Counted from the stretch's first letter, positions 28,017 to 41,009 are shown. The stretch: 64,000 nt of DNA from Apostichopus japonicus (GCF_037975245.1 NC_092563.1:28051960-28115959); one strand, 5' to 3'. Translations and numbers: made by a program. The notes: generated by a model not told the origin, from the sequence alone.

Positions 28017-31000
28017 CTCATTTCCATTGTCTTAAACTTCCCCAGATAGGTTTTAATTACTCAATTACTCCTATCAAAGTATACGAAAACGTCTGAAGAA
28101 GGAAAAGTCAGTACTGCATGTTATTTGATTGTCATTTTTAATGATGGGTTACTAAAATTTATTGGTGCCATAGTTGCGATTCATTTTGCGTGAGGATAGT
28201 TTTAATAAAAAATACTGAGCAAGTTGACATTATACAATGTCTTTCTGTACAAGTGTGACATTTACCAAATTCGCTGTGCCTACTAAGGAGGGTGGGGGGG
28301 GGGGGCGTGGCCCTGTCGTTGAAGCCATCTACCACGTTAGGGGGTCTCAAATCACCCCTCCCCCCCCCAAGAAAAAATAGACGGTGGTGTTTTCTATAAG
28401 GCATATTTAGACTATAAATTAGGTCTATAATTAGGTCTAAACGCAAGGTTGTGCTAATCACTACTGTTAAAGCTTTGTGTGAGGTAGAATGGGCGAGTAC
28501 ACCCCCTACCCCTACCCCCTTGCTCCCCACCCCCCCCCCTTGCAACTTCTTGGATCAGCGCATGACCTGTATGTCCTTCGAATAATCAGTTGTAGGCCTT
28601 TGTTGCATTTTATCTGGCAGTGAGCTACCGAGTGCGTAATCCCTATAAACACTATACATTTGTATAGAACAAACGAAACCCTCACATGTTTGTTTATCTT
28701 GTTGTGTATTTACATAGTCCGTTCCGTGGTAGGTACTGAATTACGTTGGGAATATTTTGTCTCCAGTCCAGTTCCGTGATGTTCTCTTTACTTCAGTGTA
28801 TCCGGGAATCATCACTGGCATGCAGTTTCCCATTTGATTCGGTCAGCAGTCAGCAAAGATTGGACTCCTGCACCTTTGTGAATGCTAAAACTGGCTTATT
28901 CTGTTTGTGAAAGGTAGCTTCATGGATGTTCTGACCTATGAACGATGACAACTCCCTGCTGTGACCCTGCTCTGACCAACTAGGCTGACCATTCACAGTA
29001 TATTACCATTTATTCAGCAGGGTTAAATCAGGGAGTCCCATAACAACTCCCTGGTTAAATCAAACAATTATAAGTGACTCAGAGGGAAACATTTTGCAAA
29101 AGGTAGTTCAAATGTTTAGCCTAAGTGACCATTTTTTGACTTTCTAACATATTTAAGGATAAGGGTGGTGGGTGGGGGCTGGTGGAGGGGGGGGGGGGTA
29201 ATAGTATTGTTCTTGAATGAAATATATTGTTATGGGTTTCATTCTTATCCTTCAAAAAGTAAACAACGGTTTATCAGGACTGCCCAAAGTATAAACAATT
29301 GCTGTGGCGTTTAAGAGCACGTTCTTACTTTAAAAAAACAAACAATAAAAACAATGTTAACAATTTTAGTATGAATCATCGTCGGTGTATGCTAGATTAG
29401 CCTTCGAGAAACTTTATACCCTTCATACATCGTGTGACTATTATTCAAGTGGCTGCAAACACAACACACAATACTTTCTAGGCGGGTGCAGAATTTCAAA
29501 AGGAGGGAGAGGGGATGGGGTGTTGATGGGGGGGGGGGGAGGTTGTGTTCTCATTCATTGGAGTTGCAATCAAATTTAATATAATAAAAAATATAATAAA
29601 TAAATTTATGAAAACGTTGGGAGGATTTACGCACACATACATTTTGAAGATAATATCTTGAACCCAAAAGTAGATGCTTTAATATATTAAATATGCCTCT
29701 GCTTATTATAATCTTCTATGTTGTTGAACTATACACATTCTTAATGTTGCCAATACAAAGAGATCTTTTCAGCCCTGCACTCCCCTGACAGCATATTGGG
29801 GTTATATGCTAAGTATATCCTGGCATGTTTCAATCATTGTAATCGACAATGTTCATGTGATTCCTTGCATTTTTATTGTATTTGTGATCCAATAAAAATG
29901 AATAACTTCCCTTTCAGGAGTTTATAAACCTTTTGGTACCCGGTACAGCTCTTTCAATAACAAAAATACACTTGACTAAATTTTGCAATCCACCAAGTTC
30001 ATTTGTATACATTTCACAATATCATATGATTATGTCGCAATCCTTATTGTCATGACATACGGGTTCACAGCAATTGGATCGACTTCAACTGCTTTACGTC
30101 AGGTGCTTTTTTTTAAAGAAGGGGAATCCCCTTTGCGGTAAAAAGCGATATAATTATGTCACTTAAAGTCCCTACTTATAGACTAACAGCTGGTCCTACA
30201 CTACGTTCTGTTCACATGAAAATGACTCAAAGGGTATATTGATGACAACAGTAGGCCTACAAAACATTTCAGCAAAACTGATCTCCAAACGGAGTGTTTT
30301 CATTCGCGTCCATGTCTGACTTTCTGCTCGTTTCTATCCTTGAGTCATTGGCACAGGTGTGTATAGGAACATGCAGTGGGGTAAACTGATAAGGGGGAGC
30401 TGTTTCCCACTTTGGACGGTAGGGTAGGTTAGGTTATGTTTTCCACCCCCCCCCCCCTCCCCTCCCCCACACTTTTTACTGATGCAATCCACAATTGTGC
30501 TGGATCTTTTCAGCGAGATACTTTGAATTAACAAAAAAAGATTTCTAGGTAATCAAATTATCAACTTTTGATGCCACATACATCATAATCTTTACAGTAT
30601 CTTGGAAAATATAGGCATCAAATTCATGAAATAGACCTGCTAAAAAGTATCCAAAAACTTGAGCCTAAAAACGATGGTAAACTTTGCTGTTTAACACGCA
30701 TGTCAGCCACCTACCCAAATCAAATTCTCCCGTTGAAGGGCATCATAACCCACCCCTCCCCCCCTTCCTCTCTCCTACCCGGCAATGCTTATAGTCATAT
30801 TCGCTATCGACACTGATTCCCCCCGCTATAGACACTGATTGTGGCCTTGTAATTCTCACGATTATTATTTTACATTGGCCTACGCCCATACTACACTGTG
30901 CTTACATTCTATTTCAAGGACAATGAACTTACCCTGCAAGTACCGTGTTTCACTTATTGTTGTCTACCTTTCATTTTGTGATTTGATGAAGATATTATGA

Positions 31001-33560
31001 TCACTGTTTAATTGAACAATTCCATTTGTTTGCGTAGGATGTACATGCCATAAATGGGCGTTGGCGCAGATTTATCCCCAGAAAGTCTATTCGAAGGGGG
31101 TGGCGAAGGGGGGTGGGGGTCCCTCTGAAAGTGAGAGGACGTTTGAAGTATGCCATTCTCTGCAGAGTGTTCGATTGAGCTCGCGGATATACGGTACTTC
31201 GGCGGTGCATGTTTCAGCAAGGGAGAGGTGTAATTTTAGTCGTTATGGGAGGGAAACTCCCCGGACTGTAACCGCCTACAATACTCATTCATCACAAATG
31301 AATGACTTAAACTTTTGCTTCTGTTTTCGTTCTTGATCAAACATGATACAGGTGAAAAATTCCCGCCAAATATTACAACTAATGGCTACCCCGGGAAAGA
31401 TGATGTTTGAGTCCATCCTCGTTCACATGGCAGAATGAATTTTCAATTTTGACAGTTGCCAAAGCTCTGAAATGTCATATAATGTTAGGGGTGACTTACG
31501 GAGTTATCTTTGGGAAGTTTACACCGTGGTTAAAGGTTACTTCGACCACTACAATTCATTTCTCCATAACTCGATATAGCCTATATTGCCTACTGAAATT
31601 CGTGCATTTTTATATAGTAGCGTAATTGTGCACTGATCACATATTTACGTTGTTTTACATGTCTATAATTGTGGTATGAAGAGATCATGACAGAATAACA
31701 ATTTAGTAAGAGAATTATTGACAACTGAGTTGCTAACTTACCTGCATACATAACACCTATGCATTTATACTCAGCCTTTGTCCAGGGAGTTGTTGCTTAG
31801 TCCATGAATCTGTTTATTGCATCAGAACTATAGTTTTGGCATCATGGAAGGCGAATCGGACTGCACTATGGCACTGTATGTAATTAAGTTCATTTTATCT
31901 GTATTGAAACGTTCAAGGAACCCAGTCCGAGTAATACTCTACACCTGTAAATGTTAAATATTTCACGTCTTCATGCATGTTTTGCTTGCTGAAAAACGTA
32001 AGCCGACGGGCTGAGAACGGGTCATGTCAGATACTGGTATTTGTACGGCTATTAACTAGACTGCTGTCGGACCCATGTGGGCATGCACGAGAAAGAATAG
32101 TAAGAGATAGCTAGAAGAGGGTTAAATGGGTGAGAAATGTGGGGGGGGGGGGCGGGAATTGCGACGAGGGTGGAATCAAACAATGTGGTAGTAGGGCTTA
32201 CTTTTGTGGAGAGGAGCACACCACACTGCTAATATTGTAGAGGGATAAATGGGTTGGGGGGGGGGGGGGGAGAACTAACCAGCAATGGAATATCACATCT
32301 AATTTACAAAGACCTTTCTAATGACTATCTGTGTTTTCATTTTGGCCTGCTGATATTTAGTGCACTACAGTACCTTCTGGCTAAGAAAAGTATTAAGACA
32401 AAAAAAGACAGACAAGATGTTTGTGTACTTAAAACTCAACCTTCATAATATTCACGTGCTTCATTTTCATGATACAGAATATTCAAATACCAATGTATAT
32501 GCATAAATAACTCATGATCTGCAATAACTTTCTTCAAATCATACAATACTCTATATGGACTTGAAATTCGGTGTCCTAAATTCCTAATATTACTGTAGGG
32601 AAACAAACACCACACACAGTTGAAACTTAATCCAGCAGAATATAAAATTATACCTTAAGAACTTGGATTTTTCTTAAAGTGAATACCTTTTTTGATCTTT
32701 CACTGATGAATTGTTTAATATCTACAATTCTACATACTACAAACATAAACAATGATGTCAATGATAAATATAGCAAACTACTACAAAATAATGCAAACAA
32801 TTGATTCCTCACTTAACCTCGATTCCTTTTGTATGCACCGAGTGGATATCATCTGGACATGCCATCCTTGGTTTGCCTTTATCTTTTAACCTTAATGCAA
32901 ACTATGGAATAAATAATAACATGGCACTACGTGCACGCAAACAAATCACAGGATATTGGATCAAATCCATCGCCTTTAAATTTCAACTACAAAGTTGTGA
33001 CATTGAAAACATACGCACGAAAACACTTCTCTCTTTAAACATGTTAAGACCTTGTTTCCTCAAGTACAGAACATAGCCCGCAAAAATCCTTTAAAGTAGA
33101 CGTTTGACCATTTGCTGTCAACTTCTATCGTATGAACATGAACCAAACGGTGGTTTTGAATCACATGATACAAGCAATTGAGGTAGAGGACACATGTATC
33201 AATACACAACTCTGTATTAAAGTTAACGTGAGAAACATAGTTAAATATGTCATGAAGCTGATCAAAAGTGTTTCAAAATGGATGATGATTTAATGACAAA
33301 CAAAATAGCAAGAATGGAATATGGACATGAAATGGTACAATTGTTTCAAATAATACAACTATTTCAAATAGTCCTTCAATTGTTAAACAAAAGAAAAGAT
33401 ATAACTGGTCAAAATAGAGAAAAATACTATATTTCTACATATTCTCTGCAAGTCAAATGTTTTCATAAATGGTTCATAAAGCAATTACATAATTACAGTA
33501 GCTTCTACTTTCCATGTTATGGTGACCAAGCTAAGCTGATCTATCTCCTATAAATGTATG
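28017..33560. other. No gene seen over 5.5 kb
   Basis: Repeated poly-G/poly-C runs (about 28293, 28362, 29188, 29528, 30444, 32141, 32255) and transposon-end-like GGTGGCGAAGGGG at 31099. Nothing resembles a coding exon with splice sites. The right part may belong to the 3' UTR of the C/EBP gene or to spacer. Confidence 0.4.
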
Positions 33561-33567
33561 CCAAGAG

Positions 33568-33575
33568 TGACGTCA
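33568..33575. promoter_or_regulatory. CRE-like palindrome TGACGTCA
   Basis: A consensus CREB/ATF/bZIP site lies about 450 bp past the C/EBP stop codon. A single 8-mer match can occur by chance; function is not shown. Confidence 0.25.
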
Positions 33576-34019
33576 CAGATATATTCACCTATACTAAAAG
33601 TATTTTGGGCGGCCAACCCTGTAAATGGCTTAGAAAACCAATACCCACACAACTATATATTTCCAGCTGTATCAACTTCGAGCTAGTACATTTGCCAACC
33701 TTATTATACATGATTTTAGCTGCATTTGAAAGTAAAATGACATTTTTTTATTTTTTGCAACATGCAACTCTCTGGAGAGTATACACTACTAAAAGTCATG
33801 AACAGTGATGACCAATCCCTCTCGTCAAATACTAGCAACTTCCTGAAGGTGCATAAATCAGCACAAAGAATCAGTCTTGTACATCAAGTTGTTGCGCTTT
33901 CTTCATGACGTCCCGCTCTGGCCTGGATGATAATTTTCTTCATACAGTAGGTGTCACACAGAGACCACCGGCACTGGTTTTATCGTCCCAACTAACCGCA
34001 ATAAATCAAAATTCGTTGT

Positions 34020-34937
34020 CTACTGACTGGTGTTGTTTGGCTTGACTGTTGTGAAAAGGCTTCTAAGCACAGTTAATTCCTTTGTAAGCAGCTCGACTTT
34101 CTTGTTCAACTTATCATTTTCTCCCTGGAGCGATTGTACTTTTGACTGGAGATCCTTGTTCCTTGCCTTACTCTTTTCCCTGCTCTTTCTGACTGCTATG
34201 TTGTTGCGAATTCTCTTTGTCTTGTACTCATCACTTTCTTTGTTAACTGTCCCTCGGTGCCTCTTTTTGCCAACAGAACCGCTATCACTGGAATCCTGGC
34301 CACCTTGTTCTGGAGAGTTATAGGCTTGGTTGTAGGGCTCATCAGCTGTGCTTGTTGTTGTGACATTTTGGCCTTCGGTAAGTGATTTGAGTGTAATATA
34401 CACTTGTTGACCGCCAAGATTACTCTGCTCACCTTGAGCCATCTGGAAAGCTTGCTCTTCACCAGGAGGCATTTCTGAATCTTGGTAAAACTCAGGCACA
34501 CTGTGTTCTTCTATTTCTTGTTTTATTTGGAACCCGAGCTGAGTGGTTGTTGCAGAAGATGATAGAGCGGTCTGTACAACACTTGGCTCTTGTGGCTGGG
34601 GATTACTACCGGCTAGAGAAAAAGCAGCTAACCCCTGACTGATACCAGAAGCGTTAATAGTCTGGGGTTTAATACTAACAGTAACAGGAGGTGAACTTGA
34701 ATACGCACCGAACTGCTTCAATAATTCGTCACCGTTTATGTTTGGTGGAGTATTACCAAGATGTAAGTATTGTTCCAAATCAATTGACTCTTCGTTGTAC
34801 AATCCCAAATCACCAAACTTCAAAGAATCTTCTCTGTTATTAGACTGAAATATATTGGCTTGTGCAGAGACTTGGTTTCTGTCAGAAAACGTAGACTTTA
34901 CAGTGTCAAACTCGTAGAAACTATCACTGGCCTCCAT
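34020..34937 (-). CDS. CEBP: C/EBP-family bZIP transcription factor
   Basis: A single open frame of 305 codons on the minus strand, apparently intronless like vertebrate CEBPA/B/D. I chose ATG 34937 because the protein then begins MEASDSFYEFD, resembling the N-terminus of vertebrate C/EBP alpha, delta and epsilon. A Met 15 codons upstream (34982) is also in frame, and a TGCAG just before the chosen ATG could be a 5' UTR splice acceptor. A Gln/Ser/Pro-rich activation region fills the N-terminal two thirds. The bZIP starts near residue 233: the basic region holds RNNIAVRKSREKSK with the C/EBP-type NNxAVxKSR core, followed by five heptad leucines. The tail LTKELTVLRSLF is closer to C/EBP gamma. 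It should bind CCAAT/TTGCGCAA-type sites as a dimer in the nucleus and act in differentiation, immune or metabolic control (family knowledge). Confidence 0.92.
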   Translation of the reverse strand: MEASDSFYEFDTVKSTFSDRNQVSAQANIFQSNNREDSLKFGDLGLYNEESIDLEQYLHLGNTPPNINGDELLKQFGAYSSSPPVTVSIKPQTINASGISQGLAAFSLAGSNPQPQEPSVVQTALSSSATTTQLGFQIKQEIEEHSVPEFYQDSEMPPGEEQAFQMAQGEQSNLGGQQVYITLKSLTEGQNVTTTSTADEPYNQAYNSPEQGGQDSSDSGSVGKKRHRGTVNKESDEYKTKRIRNNIAVRKSREKSKARNKDLQSKVQSLQGENDKLNKKVELLTKELTVLRSLFTTVKPNNTSQ

Positions 34938-37760
34938 CGTATAGTCTGCAACACATGGTGTAAAGTTAATATTACTCGACAAAGGTACAACAGAGTGAAG
35001 AAATGTCCAACTGTTTTCTCTTTACAAACACGAAGAAAATTACAGTCTGTGTCCGACTTTGATTTGTTCAGATTTGACTCTGTGGAACCTGCTACAGGAA
35101 CGAACGAATGATAAATGATATTTCTGTATATTTCGCAACAGATTTATAAGGTACAACTGAGAAGGTGCGTCGAACCTAACAACACACTTGATGAAAAGCG
35201 ATGCGTAATGAATGCAGTGTGTGAACAATTGTACAGTTATACACGCTAGACACGTACGTATAAGCATTGCATGCTGGAACCTACTAGAATGCAATTACAT
35301 CATGGTCACGTGAGCTGTATAACCTGCGGAAGAATATTGTAACAAAGCAAAAAATTCCACAGATTACTCTTTTCTCCCTGTAACAGTTCTGAAATTGCTC
35401 TTAAAATTTCCATTAAATTCACTATTGTGTTCTACTGCATGGATAATAAAATTTATGACTATATTTTGCTTAAAAGATAAGTGCTATATTCACAATGCGG
35501 AGTTTAATTCAGGCGGTTAACGCTTATCTTTGATAAGCAAATGACATCACCACTGCCATCGTTGATTGGCTGAATGCATGTCATCGAAGGGAAAGTCCGT
35601 CTAAAAATAGTACTGAATATTGCGAAATATGCCAACGTGGAGAACACGTTGCTGCAAACTTGTAAGTGACGAGGTCGAAGTTCACCTTCAAGGATTCTTT
35701 CGTGTGATTCATTCGACCTTTATATCGTTCTGTTTTACGAGGCAATTTCTCATGTGGATGGCAAAGGGTAATAATGACGTCATTTACAAGGCGGAAGTGG
35801 AGAGGAAAGCGAAACGCTGATGAAACTTTAGGAAGCCTTCGGAAGAGATTGGTCCAACTTTGCAGAAGACTGAATTGATTTGTACCAATTTTAGTCAAGC
35901 TTGTCCTCTACAAAGAATATTTACCTGCGCATAGTCGACTGTTTGGTGAGGCCAAAATAAGATCTGAGTAGCCTACTAAAAAGTAGTCTGAACTGACCAT
36001 GGAAAGAACATAGTCGCACCAGGGAGCTGTTATCCGAGTAGCATCTCCTTGGTCGTACTCTGCCAATTTTGTCCTCAAAATCTGCTTAATTCTGCCATAC
36101 GTTTTCAGTTAAATCTCAGCGAATCTCGCTACCAGTTTTGCTCTTTGACAAATTATTTCAGTTTAGGCGTGTTAGTATCTGAACAACAACAGTTGCGACC
36201 ATTAATGACCCTTCTGAAAGCTATTGACAATGTTTGTACACTAAAATTTGAGGGCCGTGACTGAGTGAATAAGGTGCAGGGTGGTCTTGGAAAGGAGCGT
36301 TGTAACACGAATTTTGTGCATATTTGAACGTATTCTGAACCTATACTTTCAGTTTCAATATAGGACCACAGAGTCAGTCAGGTTTTAATGGAGATGTATA
36401 TTTTTCACTACTCACACTGGGAATTCCAGGCGTATAGCAGATCTTGAGGGGTAAGGGTTGCCAGATGCCAGTCGGGGATTCGGCCTTCTGAATCTCAGTA
36501 ACACTGAACATGTTACATGTTAACAATATCAGACGATGAACGTCGAGGGTCCATTCGAGGGTTAAAATCTTCAAAGGCAGTGGGATTTACTGCAGAATCA
36601 CCTCAAATCAGCTCGACAATGTGGACCGTCACTTTGTGTATTCTCTACTAAAAATTCCAGTATTTGATTGGTAATTATTAGACTTTTCTCAATTTCTCAC
36701 CGGCAAAAGGTCACCTTTAAAATATCAAAAGCTATAGTTCCTTCATCACTAAAATAAAAAAGCGGAAACGAATTTTCATGAACAAAAAGGACACTTCTTA
36801 TTGATAAAATGTAACACCGTTGAGATTTCAACAAAACTCGGGAATGTGTTTGTGTATGCGAAATCGGCACCAGAGACCAAGAAATATAGGCCTATCCGAA
36901 AATAGGGATATGCTCCCTAGACCCCACAGGATTTCTCCCCCTCGGTGGTCCCCTGCAGGAGGCACCAGCAAATAAAATGTGCCCCAATCAAAGAAACCCC
37001 CCGGGCCCCCAACCACGTCCTACAACCCATACATCTCCACCACATACATAGGCCTATCTTGTAAAAACGATTCATCAAACCTCTCCAACATAACGATTGT
37101 AGACTATATAGTCTTACTTACATTCTTTACAAGTTATTTATAAAATGACATCGTAATTTGAAAAATATATTTACTGTAAAGAGCAACCTATACACCCTCC
37201 TACATAGCCTATTTACACATAGGCATAACTAATTAGCAACCGTAATTAAACTGATAAGTTCGACTCCGTTAATGTATCAACCAGACCGTGTTAAGCACAT
37301 AAAGGCCTAATGATTTCCGAAAACAAATCCAAATGTTACATTCATGATCATTCTTCTCAGTGTACAATGGCCTATAGTATGGAAATATCTCCAAGATATG
37401 GCAACGCAAAACACTGTTATAACTTTTGCGACCGGTATACAATGCGGGAAAGGGTCCATAGTAATGAGGTCATGGTGTTAACAATTACTGAGGTCGGAAG
37501 TAACCGGAAGCATTTCCTTACAGAAGTAATTTATACTTCGGACTAACCAAGTGAAAAGTACTAAGTGTCTATTTTTGTCAAACAAAGTTTTGATTATTCC
37601 AGGACAGAAGGACATCGGGTTAACCAGGACGATTCGTCTCCGGTTGATCTCGGAAGTCAGTTCTCTAAGTATATTATCCGTACTTTCCAGCCATCATACT
37701 TTACTTTCGTAACAGGTGCCATCAGGGGAGAGGGATAAGGCCGGGTTGGAGTGGTCAGTC
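34938..37760. other. C/EBP upstream region without a recognised gene
   Basis: The 5' UTR and promoter of the C/EBP gene should lie in the left part. A full CRE (TGACGTCA) occurs at 35775-35782. A poly-C/G transposon-like fragment lies near 36910-37020. No coding exon is supported. Confidence 0.4.
35775..35782. promoter_or_regulatory. CRE-like palindrome TGACGTCA upstream of C/EBP
   Basis: Consensus CREB/ATF site about 840 bp upstream of the C/EBP start codon. CREB control of CEBPB is known in vertebrates; its relevance here is inference. Confidence 0.3.
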
Positions 37761-37763
37761 ACA

Positions 37764-38133
37764 TTATCTGCAAATTAGCAAGGCCCGGAAAGGGTCATTT
37801 CTGGCGATTTAGGGAGTATCTTTACTCAAAAAAGTTCTGTTCGCTCCGCACCAATCTGTGGTGACGCTCCGCTTAGATAAGCTCCTCTACAGACCATTCT
37901 CGCCACCCCCGCCCCCCCTGACCAATACCCTTAGCTCCGCCACTGCAGCACCGAATCCTCTTAGATTAATACTGTCTATAGGTAGATGAGAGCGCAATAA
38001 AAAAGTCAATAATCGCGAATAAGTAAAAAGTGGTAAAAAGCTGAAAAGGGCGCCAGCATTCCATTCGAGTCCGTCAGGCGGGGGGGGGGGGCATCCTTCC
38101 CCCCCCCCTGACTGTATGGACGCTCCGACACCG
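37764..38133. repeat. Rearranged copy of the 40.4-kb MITE, with repeat-core copy 4
   Basis: 37764-37945 is the left half of the 40365-40761 element in inverted orientation, ending GCTCCGCCACTG. 37978-38133 is the right half in forward orientation, starting ATAGGTAGATGAGAGCGC and ending in a G/C-run hairpin. The right halves are nearly identical between the two loci. Core copy 4 lies at 37781-37880. Confidence 0.8.
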
Positions 38134-39404
38134 TGACTGCGTTGCTGGCTTCAGAGTGACAACACTGAGGGTAGATGCTAGACATTCGCAAGCGTTTAAT
38201 GCCTAATATGCTTGAAAAGAATACTAGTCAAATGAACTGTATTTTTAGGCCAAAAACTCTAAAAAAGGAACAACATTTTTTGAATTTGGCTTTTGAAATG
38301 CAATAAATCAATCCTGTTGCCAATACCGCGAATGGCGGCGGTTAGCGTTCATACTTCAAGCAAGATGTGGGTTTTTGTGGGTTTGGTGAGATGTAACTAT
38401 TATTACATGCCTGACACCTCCAGAATAAAGCGACAGAAAACACGGTTGTATCAATTTTGCGAATATTGAAAATCGGCTCATGGAAATAACAGGAAGTTGT
38501 TAGGACAAACTGAATTTTGTTACCAAAATCATTGATTTATTGACTGAAAAAAGGTTATGCTGTAAAGGCTGCCATAACTTACTAAGAGTAAGACTCAAAT
38601 CTCATAGTAACGTTGGATACGGGGCCTAACGTTAGGCCTGGCCGATTAGCATATACTGCACACTGACTTAGCAGCATGCAGAAGCCAATCTTATTCTTAC
38701 TAGGCCTAGCTTATGCCTTAACTGCATTAAATCTAAGTTTAACCTTATTTGCAGCAGCTTAGTGATTGTAGTGTAAGTTGTTCCCGTTAGAAGTTATAAT
38801 GAGTAGATCTTGCAAGAATGAGATTAAAAAAATGGCAATTAAAATTGTCATGTTAGTCCACCACAGGCCCAAGTGTAATGTAATGAAGGGTTCCCTAACT
38901 CCTATAAAGGTAACTTCAATGTAAGTTTAAGATTTTTTTGCACTGCCAGCGTGCTTCAAAGGCCAATGCCAAATTGTTCATTCAAGTTTCGTTATTTACA
39001 CACAAATGATGATACACTGAAGTTCACATAATCAAACAGCAGAAAAAACATACCTTCATCACATACTGAAATCTTACTAAATGTATAGTAAAGGATTCAT
39101 AATTGACCCACCTTCGTAATTGACCCGCCTTCAAATATTACTAGCAACGATACAGCAGGCAACCTAAACTTTTAGCAGTCAAGCAGAGTTACATATTTCT
39201 TGTGTTCGAAACCATTTCAGGTATATGCTGATCAATTTTTTTTAAAGCTTTTAACACCCTTCCCCCAGTTTTGCACATTTTTTGGCACAAATCGTACTCC
39301 CTAAAAATAACCAAAATTACCTCAATATAAATACCACTACTCTCTGGGACCTGACCTAGCTGCCTGAGCTTAGAGACTCAGAGCATAGCAAACAGCATCC
39401 AAAG
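38134..39404. other. No gene seen
   Basis: AT-rich spacer without recognised repeats or exons. Confidence 0.4.
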
Positions 39405-39749
39405 TCAATGGATGTATACATAGGCCTTCGCTGCAGTTAGCTTATCGAAGAATGTGTCAATTGAGGGGTATGAAAGAAGTTGACACAGCAGAAATTTTGT
39501 GGTCAAATTCTGCTCAACTGTACGCTGCATCGGCACAACAGTAAATATTTTGAGATCATTACATTGCTGAACTACACATATGAGTTGAGTGATTTGGATT
39601 TTTCGTTGATAGACATCGTCAATCAAAACCTTAAGTGCGTCAAATATGAGCCCATGCACCATGCTACAGTAGGCGACTGTAGTACCCACATGCGTTAGTT
39701 GCCAAAACTGGTCTGCATGGTCAGTGATACAACTGCGTCCTAGTGCCAT
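39405..39749 (-). CDS. Unrecognised 114-codon open frame
   Basis: It begins at a true ATG (39749), MALGRSCITDHADQFW, and has a balanced amino-acid composition, unlike the P- or G-rich artefact frames around it. I recognise no domain, signal peptide or clear splice sites, and no neighbour supports it. It could be a small gene, a fragment of a repeat-encoded protein or chance. Confidence 0.2.
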   Translation of the reverse strand: MALGRSCITDHADQFWQLTHVGTTVAYCSMVHGLIFDALKVLIDDVYQRKIQITQLICVVQQCNDLKIFTVVPMQRTVEQNLTTKFLLCQLLSYPSIDTFFDKLTAAKAYVYIH

Positions 39750-40356
39750 TTATACAAATAAATAGATGTACATGTCATCCATGGCACAGATACAAAGACA
39801 TAACAGTGGAGTTTTAAGGTAAAAACCACAGTGTACATGTATACAAAAAGTTACATAGTAATGAATAAATGGACCTAGTTTTGCAAAATTATACCACATG
39901 AGGAGAATTAGTCCATTAACCATAGGTTGCATTTTTCAGCTCTCTTGACCACAACTTACTGAAACTTTTTCTCTCCTGCAAACAAACTGGTGAGTTTGGG
40001 AGAGTCAATTTGTTCACACCTTGGCATGTCTGCCTTGATCTGATAGTGATTTGGCTACTAGCTGTGTGATGAGTTGCATAATAGACGAATAGGCAGCTCA
40101 ACTAAGGTGCGAAAAGATGGGACTGATCACTCAGCTACGACTGGTAAAACCTACCGTTCAGTAAAAACGACGGGTTTATGGATGCAACCTATAGCTAATG
40201 GACACTTTCATGGCATGATATTTTGACTTTTCAACCTGTGGAAGCTTGACTGAGGGACTTGCAACTTAGTACACATGTTTGTGGGGCATATTTTTCATTG
40301 CTGTGACCTCTGTTAAAACATAAACATTTCACAAAATGTGCTGTAAAACACCTCAC

Positions 40357-40769
40357 AATATTAGCAGTGGCGGAGCTACTGTAGGGGTATTGGTCAGGGG
40401 GGGCAAGAATGGTCTGTAGGGGCGCTTTCGACACTATCTAAGCTTAGCACCACCACAGGTTGGCGCGGAGCGTACAGAAAATTTTTGAGTAAAGATACTT
40501 CCTAGATCGCTGGAAATGACCCTTTCCGGGCCTTGCTAATTTGCAGATAAACGAAGAATAAATAGGTGTCGTCGCAATTTTGTCAGAAAATTACACCAAC
40601 AGAATGTGACAAATGTCAATAGGTAGATGAGAGCGCAATAAAAAGTCAATAATCGCGAATAAGTAAAAAGTAGTAAAAAGCTGAAAAGGGCGCCAGTAGT
40701 CCATTCGAGTCCGTCAGGGGGGGCATCCGCCCCCCCTGACTGTATGGACGCTCCGCCACTGAATATTAG
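40357..40769. mobile_element. MITE with 8-bp target-site duplication (AATATTAG), containing repeat-core copy 5
   Basis: The element spans 40365-40761. Its termini are exact inverted repeats CAGTGGCGGAGC and GCTCCGCCACTG, flanked by exact AATATTAG duplications (40357-40364 and 40762-40769), a hAT-like signature. G-run/C-run stretches sit near both ends. The dispersed core lies inverted at 40433-40534. Confidence 0.93.
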
Positions 40770-40869
40770 CCTGATTAGGTACTACAGCTACAGTAGTACC
40801 AGCAGAAGGCCATGACATTATTTGTTTCATATACATGAACAAAGACACTGTTTTTTAATTTGTCATTTA

Positions 40870-40908
40870 GCCTCTGAAGAAGATCCTGCTAGGATCGAAA
40901 CGTCAGGC
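40870..40908 (+). ncRNA. Hammerhead-ribozyme-like motif
   Basis: The order GCCT, CTGAAGA, hairpin GATCC-TGCTA-GGATC, GAAA, CGTC, AGGC fits a type I hammerhead. GCCT/AGGC would form stem I, CUGANGA and GAAA are the conserved core, GATCC/GGATC is stem II, and GUC is the cleavage triplet. Stem III would be only two pairs with no loop, so a single copy could not fold normally. Minimal hammerheads acting as dimers are known from Penelope-like and other retroelements. Activity is inference. Confidence 0.5.
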
Positions 40909-41009
40909 CAACTTACTTTTATACATTCTATTACACAGGCTTTCTAGTGGATAAGCAGTTTGCTAACAGTTTTATTTTATTTCCTGCGTCCAGGATTAAC
41001 ATATGAGGG

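Noticed and set aside
28159-28545. 128-codon minus-strand frame
   Set aside because: Gly/Pro-rich because of poly-G/poly-C runs; no domain.
34030-34323. 97-codon plus-strand frame over C/EBP
   Set aside because: Antisense shadow of the bZIP coding sequence.
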